In this document: positions 27,433-35,143 of the stretch, piece by piece
Layout: the number at the start of each line of letters is the position of its first letter
Numbering within the stretch: the first letter of the stretch is position 1
Assembly: GCA_016342585.1 (NCBI GenBank)
Contig: JAEINK010000029.1
Location: forward strand, 1-58,540
Source: Spirochaetales bacterium
GTDB lineage: Bacteria; Spirochaetota; Spirochaetia; UBA9216
Direction of reading: 5' to 3'
Length of the DNA stretch: 58,540 bases
Translations under genes and position numbers: made by a program
The notes under the pieces: generated by a model
Databases searched by the model: none
What the model saw: the letters and a program-made list of their open reading frames with translations, nothing else
What the model was told of the DNA's origin: nothing

Positions 27433-27657
27433 TTACTCTCCTGAATCGGGAGAAAGATCGATATTCAGGTTTTCCCTGCTCCGCAAAGATTGACAGGGGC
27501 GACAGTAGAATGTGGGAGCCCCGCAGGATTGGTTCTTCTCAGTCTCGGCACCGCAGATGCGGCAGGTATATTCGGCCAGCCATTTCTTACCGCAAGCTTC
27601 ACAGGTAAAATGTTTCACCCTTCCTTTAAGTTCTCCGTTGCAATCGGGACAATTCAT
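27433..27657 (-). CDS. YfgJ-like double zinc-ribbon protein
   Basis: 74 residues with four CxxC knuckles (CPDC, CEAC, CRIC and CRPC) and a further cysteine in SCGAPTFYC. The order and the GAPTFYC segment match the E. coli YfgJ zinc-ribbon family (recall, function unknown). It is translated directly ahead of uvrC, so a role linked to DNA repair is possible but unproven. Confidence 0.75.
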   Translation of the reverse strand: MNCPDCNGELKGRVKHFTCEACGKKWLAEYTCRICGAETEKNQSCGAPTFYCRPCQSLRSRENLNIDLSPDSGE

Positions 27658-27754
27658 GTACCCCCTCCTGTATCGTGTTATTCCTATTTAAGATACTATT
27701 CACCAGCCTCAGGGACAAGGGGATGTGCTATAAATATTTGGCCGGCTGTTCCCC

Positions 27755-29125
27755 CTACCCTTTTTGGGGAAGGAGGAGGGACCAGATCGTAAGGGCTGCC
27801 GCAAGAAGACCACCGACAATGTATACAGGAAGGTATGAGCCGGAAAACTGGAGAACCAGGCTGTAAATATAGGGACCGACAGCACTCCCAGCCACCATCC
27901 AGGCCATTCCGAACCCGGCGACAGCCCCCAGGTGGCGAAGGCCGAAGAAACGGGGATAGGCGACACTGGAGAGGACAGACATAAATCCGTTCATCATCCC
28001 GGTTCCGATGATCAAAGGGACAATCCCGACCTGTTCCAGAAAAAGGAGCCCCAGAGAGGCAATGACAAACGAGAGTCCATGGAGAACCATTATTGGTTTC
28101 AGGGAGATATAATCACTCAGCCAGTTTGCACCGAAATTCACCGCCACCGAGATGATCGAGGCAGGAAGAAAGATGGAGATAGCCATATGCCGGTCCAATC
28201 CGATCGACTCGAAAATCGATACAACATGAAAGGTATAGGCCGTCGCGAAAAATGAGTGGAAGGTAAGTAAGAGGGTCACCGTCCAGAAGACCCGGGTTCT
28301 CCGGGCCTCTTCCAGGGTATAATTCTTAATGGAATCGGGAGCGAGAGTCTTATGCTTACGCTCAAGAACAACCTTTCCCTTTTTACTGTCCGGTACAAGT
28401 CCGCACTGCCAGGGGTTATCCCTGAAAAAGATAAAAACGAGAGGAATAAAAACAAGGAGGCAGAATAAGCCGATTTTAAACCAGGCACCCTGCCATCCAG
28501 AATCATCGATCAGATACTGAAGCACCCTGGGTGCATAGGAAAAGCCGAAACTGATACTCACCCCGAGGATGGCGGCGGCCATACCCCGCCGCTTATCAAA
28601 CCACTTCATCACCATATTACGGCTGACCATGGTCAGCATTCCCTGGCCTGAAAAGCGCAGAAGGAAAAAAGCGACGATCATTATGCCCATGACGATCCAG
28701 GCGGGGGCCGGTCCAGCCCAGGAGCTACGGCTTTCATCAAAGACGGATAAGTCTGCAATAAAATCAAGAAATCCCAGCAGATGAGAGAGTGAAATGAGGG
28801 TTAAGGAGAGGATCAAGGCCGAGGCGATGGATGTCACCCGGACTCCCCAGCGGTCATAGAGCCGCCCCGCCTGACTAATAACGAGAGCGCTCCCGATGGT
28901 TCCCCCCATATACGCAAGAGAAAGACCGGATCGGCTGAGACCCAGAGCTTCTATCAGGTAATCGGTAAATACGGAAATCCCCATAGTCTGCCCCGGGATA
29001 CTCATGAGAGTCCCGATGACACCGAGAGGAATTATGAACCAGCCGTAGAAAACAGGACTCTTCCCGGCTGGAAATGGTATATCGGCGCTACCGCCGGTTT
29101 TTCTAAGAGGAGATACGTCAGACAT
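27755..29125 (-). CDS. Major facilitator superfamily transporter (OxlT-like)
   Basis: 456 residues, 12 predicted membrane helices. The start FYGWFIIPLG and the loop GRLYDRWGVR (the MFS A-type motif) resemble the oxalate/formate antiporter and monocarboxylate group. Substrate unknown. It lies just downstream of the molybdopterin oxidoreductase on the same strand, which could mean it moves the enzyme's substrate or product. Confidence 0.85.
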   Translation of the reverse strand: MSDVSPLRKTGGSADIPFPAGKSPVFYGWFIIPLGVIGTLMSIPGQTMGISVFTDYLIEALGLSRSGLSLAYMGGTIGSALVISQAGRLYDRWGVRVTSIASALILSLTLISLSHLLGFLDFIADLSVFDESRSSWAGPAPAWIVMGIMIVAFFLLRFSGQGMLTMVSRNMVMKWFDKRRGMAAAILGVSISFGFSYAPRVLQYLIDDSGWQGAWFKIGLFCLLVFIPLVFIFFRDNPWQCGLVPDSKKGKVVLERKHKTLAPDSIKNYTLEEARRTRVFWTVTLLLTFHSFFATAYTFHVVSIFESIGLDRHMAISIFLPASIISVAVNFGANWLSDYISLKPIMVLHGLSFVIASLGLLFLEQVGIVPLIIGTGMMNGFMSVLSSVAYPRFFGLRHLGAVAGFGMAWMVAGSAVGPYIYSLVLQFSGSYLPVYIVGGLLAAALTIWSLLLPQKG

Positions 29126-29223
29126 GTTGTTATTAAAACTCCTGAAGGATAATTCACCGGAGAAAAACGGTGAGAATCACACGCTTAAGCGATATCTGAT
29201 TATCCCCGCGGGGCGGAGAAATG

Positions 29224-31413
29224 TCAATCGGAAGCCGTCTCCTCAGGGGATATCGGAGAAACTTCTACTATTATACTGTGGGTCCGGGAACCGTGACTGG
29301 GCATGGTCGATTTCGTGGAAGAGAGTCTGTTGATAGAAGCGCCCGCCTCCCAGTCCCCCTGGAGTGCCCATACCGTACCCCCCCGAACCTCCGGAGAGAG
29401 GGATACGGGCAGGGTAACAGATCCCTGTTCATTTTTTACAAGGACATCCATCCCCTCTCTGATGGACCGCTCTTCCGCATCCTTTGGATTCATATGCAGG
29501 AGAGGATACTCCCGGGCCTTGAACCAGGGCAAATTGGAATGCTGGGAATTGGTCCTGTACCGGCCGTGGGGTGTAATCAGCTGCAGGCCGGAGGGGGTGT
29601 TTTCTGCCCCTTCCCCCCTGAAATGGGGATAGGCAGGAAGACCGCATTTTATATTCCCGGGGCAGGAGAAATTGATCAAACCATCGGGGGTATTCAAGGG
29701 GTGTAGACTCGGGTTTTTAATAAAATCGGAGAAGGCAATTCTATCGTGTTGACCACTGTCATAGTAACCGACCGTTTTAAACAGATCGGGATCCGGGACC
29801 TCCGATTCGGCAAGGCAATCCTCTATCCACTCCCCGGAGGTCCGGCCGAGGGAAAAACGCTCTTCAAGTCCAACCCGGCGGGAGAGTTCCAGAAAGATAT
29901 CGTAATCATCCCGGGCCTCGCCGGGAGGGTCCAGAACCTTTTTGGAGTAATAAAGGTAATTTTCCGCCGCCGAAAGGATATCATTCCGCTCGAGGAAGTG
30001 GGTAGCCGGAAGGATATAATCACACCAGCGGGCCGTCCCCGTTAAAAAAAGATCGTGACAAACAGAAAAATCCACCTGGCAAAAGGCGGCCCGGGTTTTC
30101 TCCTGATCACTGGACTGAAGCACGTAGTTATTCCCCACCGAGTATATCGCCCGGATATCCGAGGGGTATCCGCCACTCGTCCCTTCGATAACCCCATCCT
30201 GCCAGTTATTCACCGGTACGGTGAGAAAAGGGAATTTGTCGGCATCCCGGACATCTCTCAGGGTCCCCACCTTCGGCGAGGGCAGGGTATCCCAGAGGCA
30301 CCCCCCGGAGGTCCCGCCGGAGATCCCGATATTCCCCCGGGCGACCTGGAGGGCCATGGCCATCCGGTAGTTATCCTCACCGCCCACAACCCTCTGGATA
30401 GAGAGGCCCGGGATGAGGGCAGCAGGAGAGGCCTTCCCGAAAGCCCTGGCCAGGGTCCGGATCTGTTCGGGTGCCAGGCCGCAGATGCCTGCCGCCCATT
30501 CGGGAGTTTTCGGCAGAGCGTCGGTTTTGCCTGTCACCCAGGACTCAAGCTGATCAAAACCCGAGCTGTATTGATCGAGGAAGCTTCTATCAACCCTATC
30601 CTCCTCGATAAGCAGATAGAGTATGGCCGCCATGAGAGCAGCGTCGGTCCCGGGTCGAAGGGCAAGCCACCGGGAATCCTCATGCGCCATGGTCTCAGGA
30701 TCGCCATCCCCGAAGATCTTCCCCGTGCGGGTAAGACGGGGATCTATTACATAAAAGGGAACCCCCGATCTTTTGAGGTCGCGAAGAACCGGCTCCATCT
30801 TGGCCCCGAACCGGGTGTCACAGATGTTGGCCCCCCAGAGGATGACGAGCTCAGCGCCGCGGAGGGTGTCGGGATCCTGGCCGGGCCTGTCATGACCGAA
30901 AACCGACTGGGCGGCGTACATGGCCGCCGCATTGGAATAGTAACCCCTCGTGGTGGTGGTCTTCCCCCAGAGAGAGAAAAAGCGTTTGGTAAGCCCGCTG
31001 GTCGTATGGACGGCGCCCCGGCAGGAACCGGATCCCGCCAGGACCATCATGGCCTCAGGTCCTTGCTCAGTTTTAAGCTGCATGAGTTTTTCGGCAATCT
31101 CATCCAGGACATCATCCCAGGAAAGGGGGATAAACTGGCCGCTCCCCCGTTCCCCGGTTCGTTTCAGGGGGGTTGTCAGCCTGTCCGGCGAGAGGGCCGC
31201 ATCCAGGGCCCTGTACCCCCTGGCACAGCCATGCATCTCTTTATCCGGCCGCAGGGGGTTATCAAGGATCCGGACAGGTTTACCCGCCGCCATTTCAGCC
31301 ACCAGAGGGCAGCCTCCCCCGCAGTCCCTGTTGCATGAAACCGGGATGAGATTTTCGGGGAGGTTTCTATCGGTATTTTGATTATTGGATGCACTGCTTC
31401 TGTATTTCATCAT
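29224..31413 (-). CDS. Molybdopterin-dependent oxidoreductase (DMSO reductase family)
   Basis: Roughly 730-residue catalytic subunit. An N-terminal [4Fe-4S] motif (CNRDCGGGC ... GCARG), then the molybdopterin domains (LSWDDVLDEI, WGANICDTRFG, YVIDPRLTRTG) and the C-terminal molydop-binding domain. The residue expected to bind Mo lies in GYYSNAAAM and looks like Ser. No twin-arginine signal, so it is cytoplasmic. No partner electron-transfer subunit is adjacent. The open frame extends to a TTG at 31458; the ATG at 31413 fits a TTGAAA-N17-TATGCT promoter just upstream better. Substrate cannot be named. Confidence 0.85.
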   Translation of the reverse strand: MMKYRSSASNNQNTDRNLPENLIPVSCNRDCGGGCPLVAEMAAGKPVRILDNPLRPDKEMHGCARGYRALDAALSPDRLTTPLKRTGERGSGQFIPLSWDDVLDEIAEKLMQLKTEQGPEAMMVLAGSGSCRGAVHTTSGLTKRFFSLWGKTTTTRGYYSNAAAMYAAQSVFGHDRPGQDPDTLRGAELVILWGANICDTRFGAKMEPVLRDLKRSGVPFYVIDPRLTRTGKIFGDGDPETMAHEDSRWLALRPGTDAALMAAILYLLIEEDRVDRSFLDQYSSGFDQLESWVTGKTDALPKTPEWAAGICGLAPEQIRTLARAFGKASPAALIPGLSIQRVVGGEDNYRMAMALQVARGNIGISGGTSGGCLWDTLPSPKVGTLRDVRDADKFPFLTVPVNNWQDGVIEGTSGGYPSDIRAIYSVGNNYVLQSSDQEKTRAAFCQVDFSVCHDLFLTGTARWCDYILPATHFLERNDILSAAENYLYYSKKVLDPPGEARDDYDIFLELSRRVGLEERFSLGRTSGEWIEDCLAESEVPDPDLFKTVGYYDSGQHDRIAFSDFIKNPSLHPLNTPDGLINFSCPGNIKCGLPAYPHFRGEGAENTPSGLQLITPHGRYRTNSQHSNLPWFKAREYPLLHMNPKDAEERSIREGMDVLVKNEQGSVTLPVSLSPEVRGGTVWALQGDWEAGASINRLSSTKSTMPSHGSRTHSIIVEVSPISPEETASD

Positions 31414-31516
31414 GATTATTCCAGGCTTGAGCATACACTGATATGAGAGATATTTCAAATTATTCCAGAAAATACTTATTATTCCCTATTATTGCTTATT
31501 AACCGGAATTTCACCC

Positions 31517-31553
31517 TTGACTTATGACTCAATACGCCTTTACAATGACTCAT
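31517..31553 (+). promoter_or_regulatory. Promoter with direct-repeat operator of the HTH gene
   Basis: TTGACT (31517-31522) with a -10-like TTACAA 17 bp downstream. ATGACTCA occurs at 31524 and ATGACTCAT at 31545, exactly 21 bp (two helical turns) apart, each followed by a TACGC or AACGC tail. One copy lies in the promoter spacer, so the binding protein, perhaps the downstream HTH protein itself, would control access. Confidence 0.6.
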
Positions 31554-31576
31554 AACGCTATTTTAAAGGACAGACA

Positions 31577-32038
31577 ATGGAACAAAAGCTCTATTCAACC
31601 GAGGAGGCGGCAAAAATTTTAAGCCTCCACCCCAAAACGGTCCGGAGATTCATCCGGGAAGGCCAGATCCAGGCCAGAAAGATAGGCCGGGAATGGAGGA
31701 TCGCGTTTGATGATTTGAAGGCGTATGCCCATGCGGAACTGGCAGCCCCCGAAAAGGAACCAACGGAACCCGAAGCCGAAAGATCGAAAATTGGGGAGCG
31801 GATAAAGATATCCACAGTGATTGAACTGAACGATTCGGATCAGGAGGAGAGCTCCAGGATATCCAACAGCCTCATAGCCCTGCTTAACTGCAAGGACCCT
31901 GCCTGGGGAAAAAGCCGATACGATTTCATTTATCACCCCGAAACGGGGAAGGCCCGGTTCATGCTTTATGGGACACCGGCTTTCATCAGTACTGTACTTA
32001 AAAACCTTGAAATGATGACTAATCAGGAGGAGGAGTAA
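31577..32038 (+). CDS. Helix-turn-helix (MerR/excisionase-type) DNA-binding protein
   Basis: 153 residues. Residues 1-55 form an excisionase-like winged helix (YSTEEAAKILSLHPKTVRRFI and EWRIAFDDLKAY). A Pro/Glu-rich linker follows, and then a domain of about 75 residues of unknown type ending FISTVLKNLEMM that may dimerise. AAAGGA precedes the ATG. Its stop overlaps the next ATG (TAATG). Divergent from the molybdopterin enzyme, which it may regulate. Confidence 0.85.
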   Translation: MEQKLYSTEEAAKILSLHPKTVRRFIREGQIQARKIGREWRIAFDDLKAYAHAELAAPEKEPTEPEAERSKIGERIKISTVIELNDSDQEESSRISNSLIALLNCKDPAWGKSRYDFIYHPETGKARFMLYGTPAFISTVLKNLEMMTNQEEE

Positions 32039-32892
32039 TGAACAGAACTGCCTTCAAAAGTGAAGAGGGAAAAGCTCTCATCAGGGGGTTTTGTGAAAAA
32101 ACCATCAGAAACTGGCCGGTTAAACATGAACGGCTAAATGTGTCAGCCAACGGTTATAAAACCCATATAATGGTATCGGGCCCTGCCGATGGTGAAGCGG
32201 TAATCCTCCTCCATGGGACGGGAACAAACTCAGCCTCCTGGATGGGCGATGTGCCCGGGCTCAGTGAGGAGTTCAGGGTCTACGCCGTGGATATTCCCGG
32301 TGAGCCCGGATTAAGCGATGAACGAAGGCTCTCCATGGCTGAAGGCGATCCCCCAGGATGGTTGGAGGGATTATTTGAATCCCTGGGATTGGAGAAAGCC
32401 CACCTTATAGGCATGTCCCTGGGCGGTTGTTTTTCTTTGATGTTCGGGGCAGCCCATCCTGAAAAGGTGAGCTCTATAACCCTGCTTGCCCCCTCCGGTC
32501 TGTCGGCAGCAAGGTTAAGTTTTCTTTTCAAAGCCCTGCCCCTGATGTTCCTCGGTGATTGGGGTTTGAAGAGGATCACAAAAATGGTCTCTCCAGGTGT
32601 AGAACTGCCTGAAGAGATGCTCGAATTCGGGAGGCTGACGGCAAAACATTTCATCCCGGTGACAGAACCAATTCCCATTTTAACCGATACCTATATGGAG
32701 AGACTTCAGATGCCCATCCTCTATTTCGGCGGCTTGAAGGATGCCCTCCTGAAAACCAAAGAAGCAGCAGAAAGGCTTAAGGAGAGATGTCCCCAGGCAG
32801 AGGTGAATGTGCTGAAAGATTCCGGCCATACCATCATCGGGAAAACCAGAGAAATCAGAGGTTTCCTGAATGCCCGGAGTAAAGAAACTTAA
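32038..32892 (+). CDS. Alpha/beta hydrolase
   Basis: 284 residues with the alpha/beta hydrolase fold. Oxyanion motif HGTGTNSASW, nucleophile elbow GMSLGG (Ser), probable catalytic acid in YFGGLKDALL, and His in DSGHTIIG. No signal peptide. Ester, lactone or other substrate unknown. Translationally coupled to the HTH regulator, with GGAGGAG before the ATG. Confidence 0.88.
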   Translation: MNRTAFKSEEGKALIRGFCEKTIRNWPVKHERLNVSANGYKTHIMVSGPADGEAVILLHGTGTNSASWMGDVPGLSEEFRVYAVDIPGEPGLSDERRLSMAEGDPPGWLEGLFESLGLEKAHLIGMSLGGCFSLMFGAAHPEKVSSITLLAPSGLSAARLSFLFKALPLMFLGDWGLKRITKMVSPGVELPEEMLEFGRLTAKHFIPVTEPIPILTDTYMERLQMPILYFGGLKDALLKTKEAAERLKERCPQAEVNVLKDSGHTIIGKTREIRGFLNARSKET

Positions 32893-32941
32893 AATAAAAA
32901 ATCTTGATTAAAACCCGCTCTGGATATACAGTAATGACAAC

Positions 32942-33015
32942 GGGGCTGTAGCTCAGCTGGCTAGAGCGGTTGGTTCGCAATCAACAGGCCGTGGGTTCGA
33001 CTCCCATCAGCTCCA
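32942..33015 (+). tRNA. tRNA-Ala (anticodon CGC)
   Basis: A complete cloverleaf of 74 nt. The acceptor stem GGGGCTG/CAGCTCC carries the G3-U70 wobble pair that specifies alanine. D stem GCTC/GAGC. Anticodon loop TTCGCAA gives anticodon CGC (codon GCG). T arm GTGGG-TTCGACT-CCCAT. The 3' CCA is not encoded (discriminator A is followed by CAG). Its 3' end is copied four more times immediately downstream. Confidence 0.95.
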
Positions 33016-33224
33016 CAGTATAGGGTATCTGAGATTTGTCTCAGATACCCTTTTTTTACGCAAATGTGAATATTGCAATCACTAAACATTTCATAGGGAG
33101 TCGAACCGTAGGAACGGCGCGACCTGAGGAGCGCAAAGCTGCATGGATGCAGATTTAGTGACGAAGGCGGCTCGAAAGGAACCGGCACGATGCCGGTGAC
33201 TGGAGAGGACTCCCATCAGCTCCA
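33016..33224 (+). repeat. tRNA-capped repeat unit A, copy 1
   Basis: 209 bp from the end of the tRNA to the end of the next copy of its 17-nt tail GACTCCCATCAGCTCCA (33208-33224). In order: an intrinsic terminator hairpin (33023-33057), an AT-rich spacer, and a structured element from 33096 closed by GGGAGTC pairing with GACTCCC. Within it are GAACCG pairing with CGGCTC, a CTGCAT/ATGCAG hairpin (33139-33152) and an ACCGGC/GCCGGT hairpin with loop ACGAT (33181-33197). No protein-coding gene is plausible inside. Confidence 0.9.
33023..33057 (+). terminator. Intrinsic terminator following tRNA-Ala
   Basis: A perfect 12-bp stem, GGGTATCTGAGA/TCTCAGATACCC, with a 4-nt loop and seven T. The identical hairpin recurs 209 bp downstream in the second unit A (33232-33266). 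Confidence 0.92.
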
Positions 33225-33433
33225 CAGTATAGGGTATCTGAGATTTGTCTCAGATACCCTTTTTTTACGCAAATGTGAATATTGCAATCACTAAACATTT
33301 CATAGGGAGTCGAACCGTAGGAACGGCGCGACCTGAGGAGCGCAAAGCTGCATGGATGCAGATTTAGTGACGAAGGCGGCTCGAAAGGAACCGGCACGAT
33401 GCCGGTGACTGGAGAGGACTCCCATCAGCTCCA
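33225..33433 (+). repeat. tRNA-capped repeat unit A, copy 2
   Basis: As far as I can compare by eye, all 209 bases are identical to copy 1, including the terminator hairpin and the terminal tRNA tail (33417-33433). Identity over the whole unit implies a recent tandem duplication or insertion. Confidence 0.9.
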
Positions 33434-33636
33434 ACAGAAACGGAGCCCGAAAGGGCTCCGTAATTACCATCAACATGATTAATACTCTCACCAAATATTC
33501 CACAGGGAGTCGAACCGAAACGAACGCCGAGTGAATAGCGAGGATGAGGGAACAGGAAGTTCCCGGAAGTGAGTACAGGCGGCTCGAAAGGAGACAGCAC
33601 GATGCTGGCGACTGGAGAGGACTCCCATCAGCTCCA
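33434..33636 (+). repeat. tRNA-capped repeat unit B, copy 1
   Basis: 203 bp with the same layout as unit A but mostly different sequence. It opens with a hairpin ACGGAGCCC-GAAA-GGGCTCCGT (33440-33461, GNRA-type loop, no T tract). The structured element runs from GGGAGTC (33505) to GACTCCC (33620). The internal hairpin is GGGAAC/GTTCCC (33548-33564). The ACGAT-loop hairpin is closed by CAGC/GCTG (33595-33607). It ends in the same 17-nt tRNA tail. Confidence 0.9.
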
Positions 33637-33839
33637 ACAGAAACGGAGCCCGAAAGGGCTCCGTAATTACCATCAACATGATTAATACTCTCACCAAATA
33701 TTCCACAGGGAGTCGAACCGAAACGAACGCCGAGTGAATAGCGAGGATGAGGGAACAGGAAGTTCCCGGAAGTGAGTGCAGGCGGCTCGAAAGGAGACAG
33801 CACGATGCTGGCGACTGGAGAGGACTCCCATCAGCTCCA
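33637..33839 (+). repeat. tRNA-capped repeat unit B, copy 2
   Basis: 203 bp, differing from copy 1 of unit B at a single base that I can find (A at 33575, G at 33778). The terminal tRNA tail is 33823-33839, after which the sequence becomes unique and the methyltransferase gene begins. Confidence 0.9.
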
Positions 33840-33871
33840 ACAGCACAAAATACCAAATGAAAACCGTGTGC

Positions 33872-34936
33872 TTAGAATGAAATCCCCGACAAAGGAGGAC
33901 AAGAACTATGCTGTACTTCAAATTTCCGATGATCGATCTTAACAAATTCATCAATGATCATTAAATCCAGTGCCACCTCCTGTCTTGTCATCACAGGAAC
34001 ATTAAGATTTTCGTTAAAATATTTTGGCTCTTTCTTCTTATCAATTCGATATCTGGCAATAAATTCTTGATGTTCTGTTAATCTACTTCGTTGGCGGGCA
34101 TTTAGATTTTCCCGGCTATTAATCATAGATTCATAAATTGTGTCGAAAAGGTTCTCATCAATTTCAAATCCTGCAGAATTCCGACCGGACGCCATGGCGG
34201 CCAACATGGTGGTACCTGTGCCCAGAAATGGGTCTAATACCTTATCACCAATCAAACTGAACATATTAATTAAACGAAAGGCCAATTCAAAGGGGTATGC
34301 ACCACTCCGTTTCCTGCTCCTGGAGTCAAGAATGTTCTGTTTAATCCCTTTTAATTCCCAAAGATCTGAAAACCACACATTCCGCTCTTCCCAGAAATAT
34401 GCACTTTTTCGTCGCTGCTCCTTCTCGACAGTAAGAAAATCTTTCTTTGCACCTTTTCTGAAGATTAAAATATATTCATGTTCATGGGTGACATAAGCAC
34501 CGGAGGGGAGCATCCCGGAGCCCATGAATTTATTAGGGGCATTGGTTTGCTTTCGCCATAAAATGACAGGGAGAGACTGAAACCCAATCCCCTCACAATA
34601 TTCGGTAATCCTGGAATGATTCGTATACATTCGAAAGTTCTTTCCAATTGTTCTTGTTGCATCTCCTATATTAATACAGGCAAATCCACCGGGTTTTAAC
34701 ACCCTGTAGCATTCATCCCAGATTTTATCTAATTCCTTATTCATCAGCTGAAAGGCATTAAACCCATCATCCTTATCGATAAACTCCTGGATTTCCGGGT
34801 TTTGTTTGGAAAAGATTCCATCCCACATCTCAATCATGGGGTACGGGGGAGAGGTAACAATGAGATCTATGGATTCATCTATGATGGAATCCATCTTCTG
34901 GGATGGCTGGAAAAATATCTCATGAATTGATGTCAT
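33872..34936 (-). CDS. DNA methyltransferase, beta-class, SPPY type (probably N4-cytosine)
   Basis: 354 residues. Catalytic motif IV TSPPYP comes first and the AdoMet-binding motif I DPFLGTGTT later, the order of beta-class enzymes. The SPPY form is typical of N4-cytosine methylases; N6-adenine enzymes usually have DPPY or NPPY. No restriction endonuclease lies beside it. It abuts the tRNA-derived array, sits in AT-rich flanks and has a weak ribosome-binding site, all pointing to acquired DNA. It may be a solitary methylase or the remnant of a restriction-modification or defence island. Confidence 0.88.
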   Translation of the reverse strand: MTSIHEIFFQPSQKMDSIIDESIDLIVTSPPYPMIEMWDGIFSKQNPEIQEFIDKDDGFNAFQLMNKELDKIWDECYRVLKPGGFACINIGDATRTIGKNFRMYTNHSRITEYCEGIGFQSLPVILWRKQTNAPNKFMGSGMLPSGAYVTHEHEYILIFRKGAKKDFLTVEKEQRRKSAYFWEERNVWFSDLWELKGIKQNILDSRSRKRSGAYPFELAFRLINMFSLIGDKVLDPFLGTGTTMLAAMASGRNSAGFEIDENLFDTIYESMINSRENLNARQRSRLTEHQEFIARYRIDKKKEPKYFNENLNVPVMTRQEVALDLMIIDEFVKIDHRKFEVQHSSCPPLSGISF

Positions 34937-35080
34937 CCTGTTATTTTACAAAATAAAATATAATAAAAATAGATATCAAATTGATTTCTTCTCTTCAAAA
35001 ATTCCTTTTTACTCGAATGACTCTACCCGCGGCACGCTGCAGGGTATGAAAACAGGCTCGTATAAAATCAAAATATTTTC

Positions 35081-35111
35081 TTGACCCTCCCCCGAGGGGA
35101 GACCTCATATT
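35081..35111 (+). promoter_or_regulatory. BmrR-type (MerR-family) activator promoter
   Basis: TTGACC (35081-35086), a 19-bp spacer and CATATT (35106-35111). The long spacer holds the palindrome CTCCCCCGAGGGGAG. MerR-family activators bind just such palindromes in 19-bp spacers, and the sequence closely resembles the B. subtilis BmrR operator. A MerR-family regulator with an effector domain is the second gene of the unit. Confidence 0.85.
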
Positions 35112-35143
35112 TAATGAACAACATTTAAATGGAGGTTAAAACC

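Noticed and set aside
26319..27608. A 429-codon plus-strand frame opposite uvrC
   Set aside because: uvrC on the other strand is unmistakable and full length. The antisense frame has no ribosome-binding site and no recognisable domain.
30055..31338. A 427-codon plus-strand frame opposite the molybdopterin oxidoreductase
   Set aside because: It is rich in Pro, Gly, Arg and His, as expected for antisense of GC-rich coding sequence, and has no domain. The opposite strand is clearly coding.
33016..33839. CRISPR array
   Set aside because: Units are over 200 bp, whole units are repeated, there are no short repeats with unique spacers, and no cas genes are present.
33016..33839. Integron attC array or group I/II introns
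   Set aside because: The closing helix (GGGAGTC/GACTCCC) lacks the attC AAC/GTT core, no cassettes or integrase are present, and the units are too short and lack conserved intron core motifs.
32961..33954. Overlapping minus-strand open frames across the tRNA array (GADGS..., SPASCR...)
   Set aside because: They are translations of the antisense of a tRNA and of the repeat units, they recur identically with each copy and they have no ribosome-binding sites. They are an annotation artefact, not proteins.
33872..34936. Complete restriction-modification system
   Set aside because: Neighbours are the tRNA array and an alpha/beta hydrolase. No endonuclease or specificity gene is present in the window.
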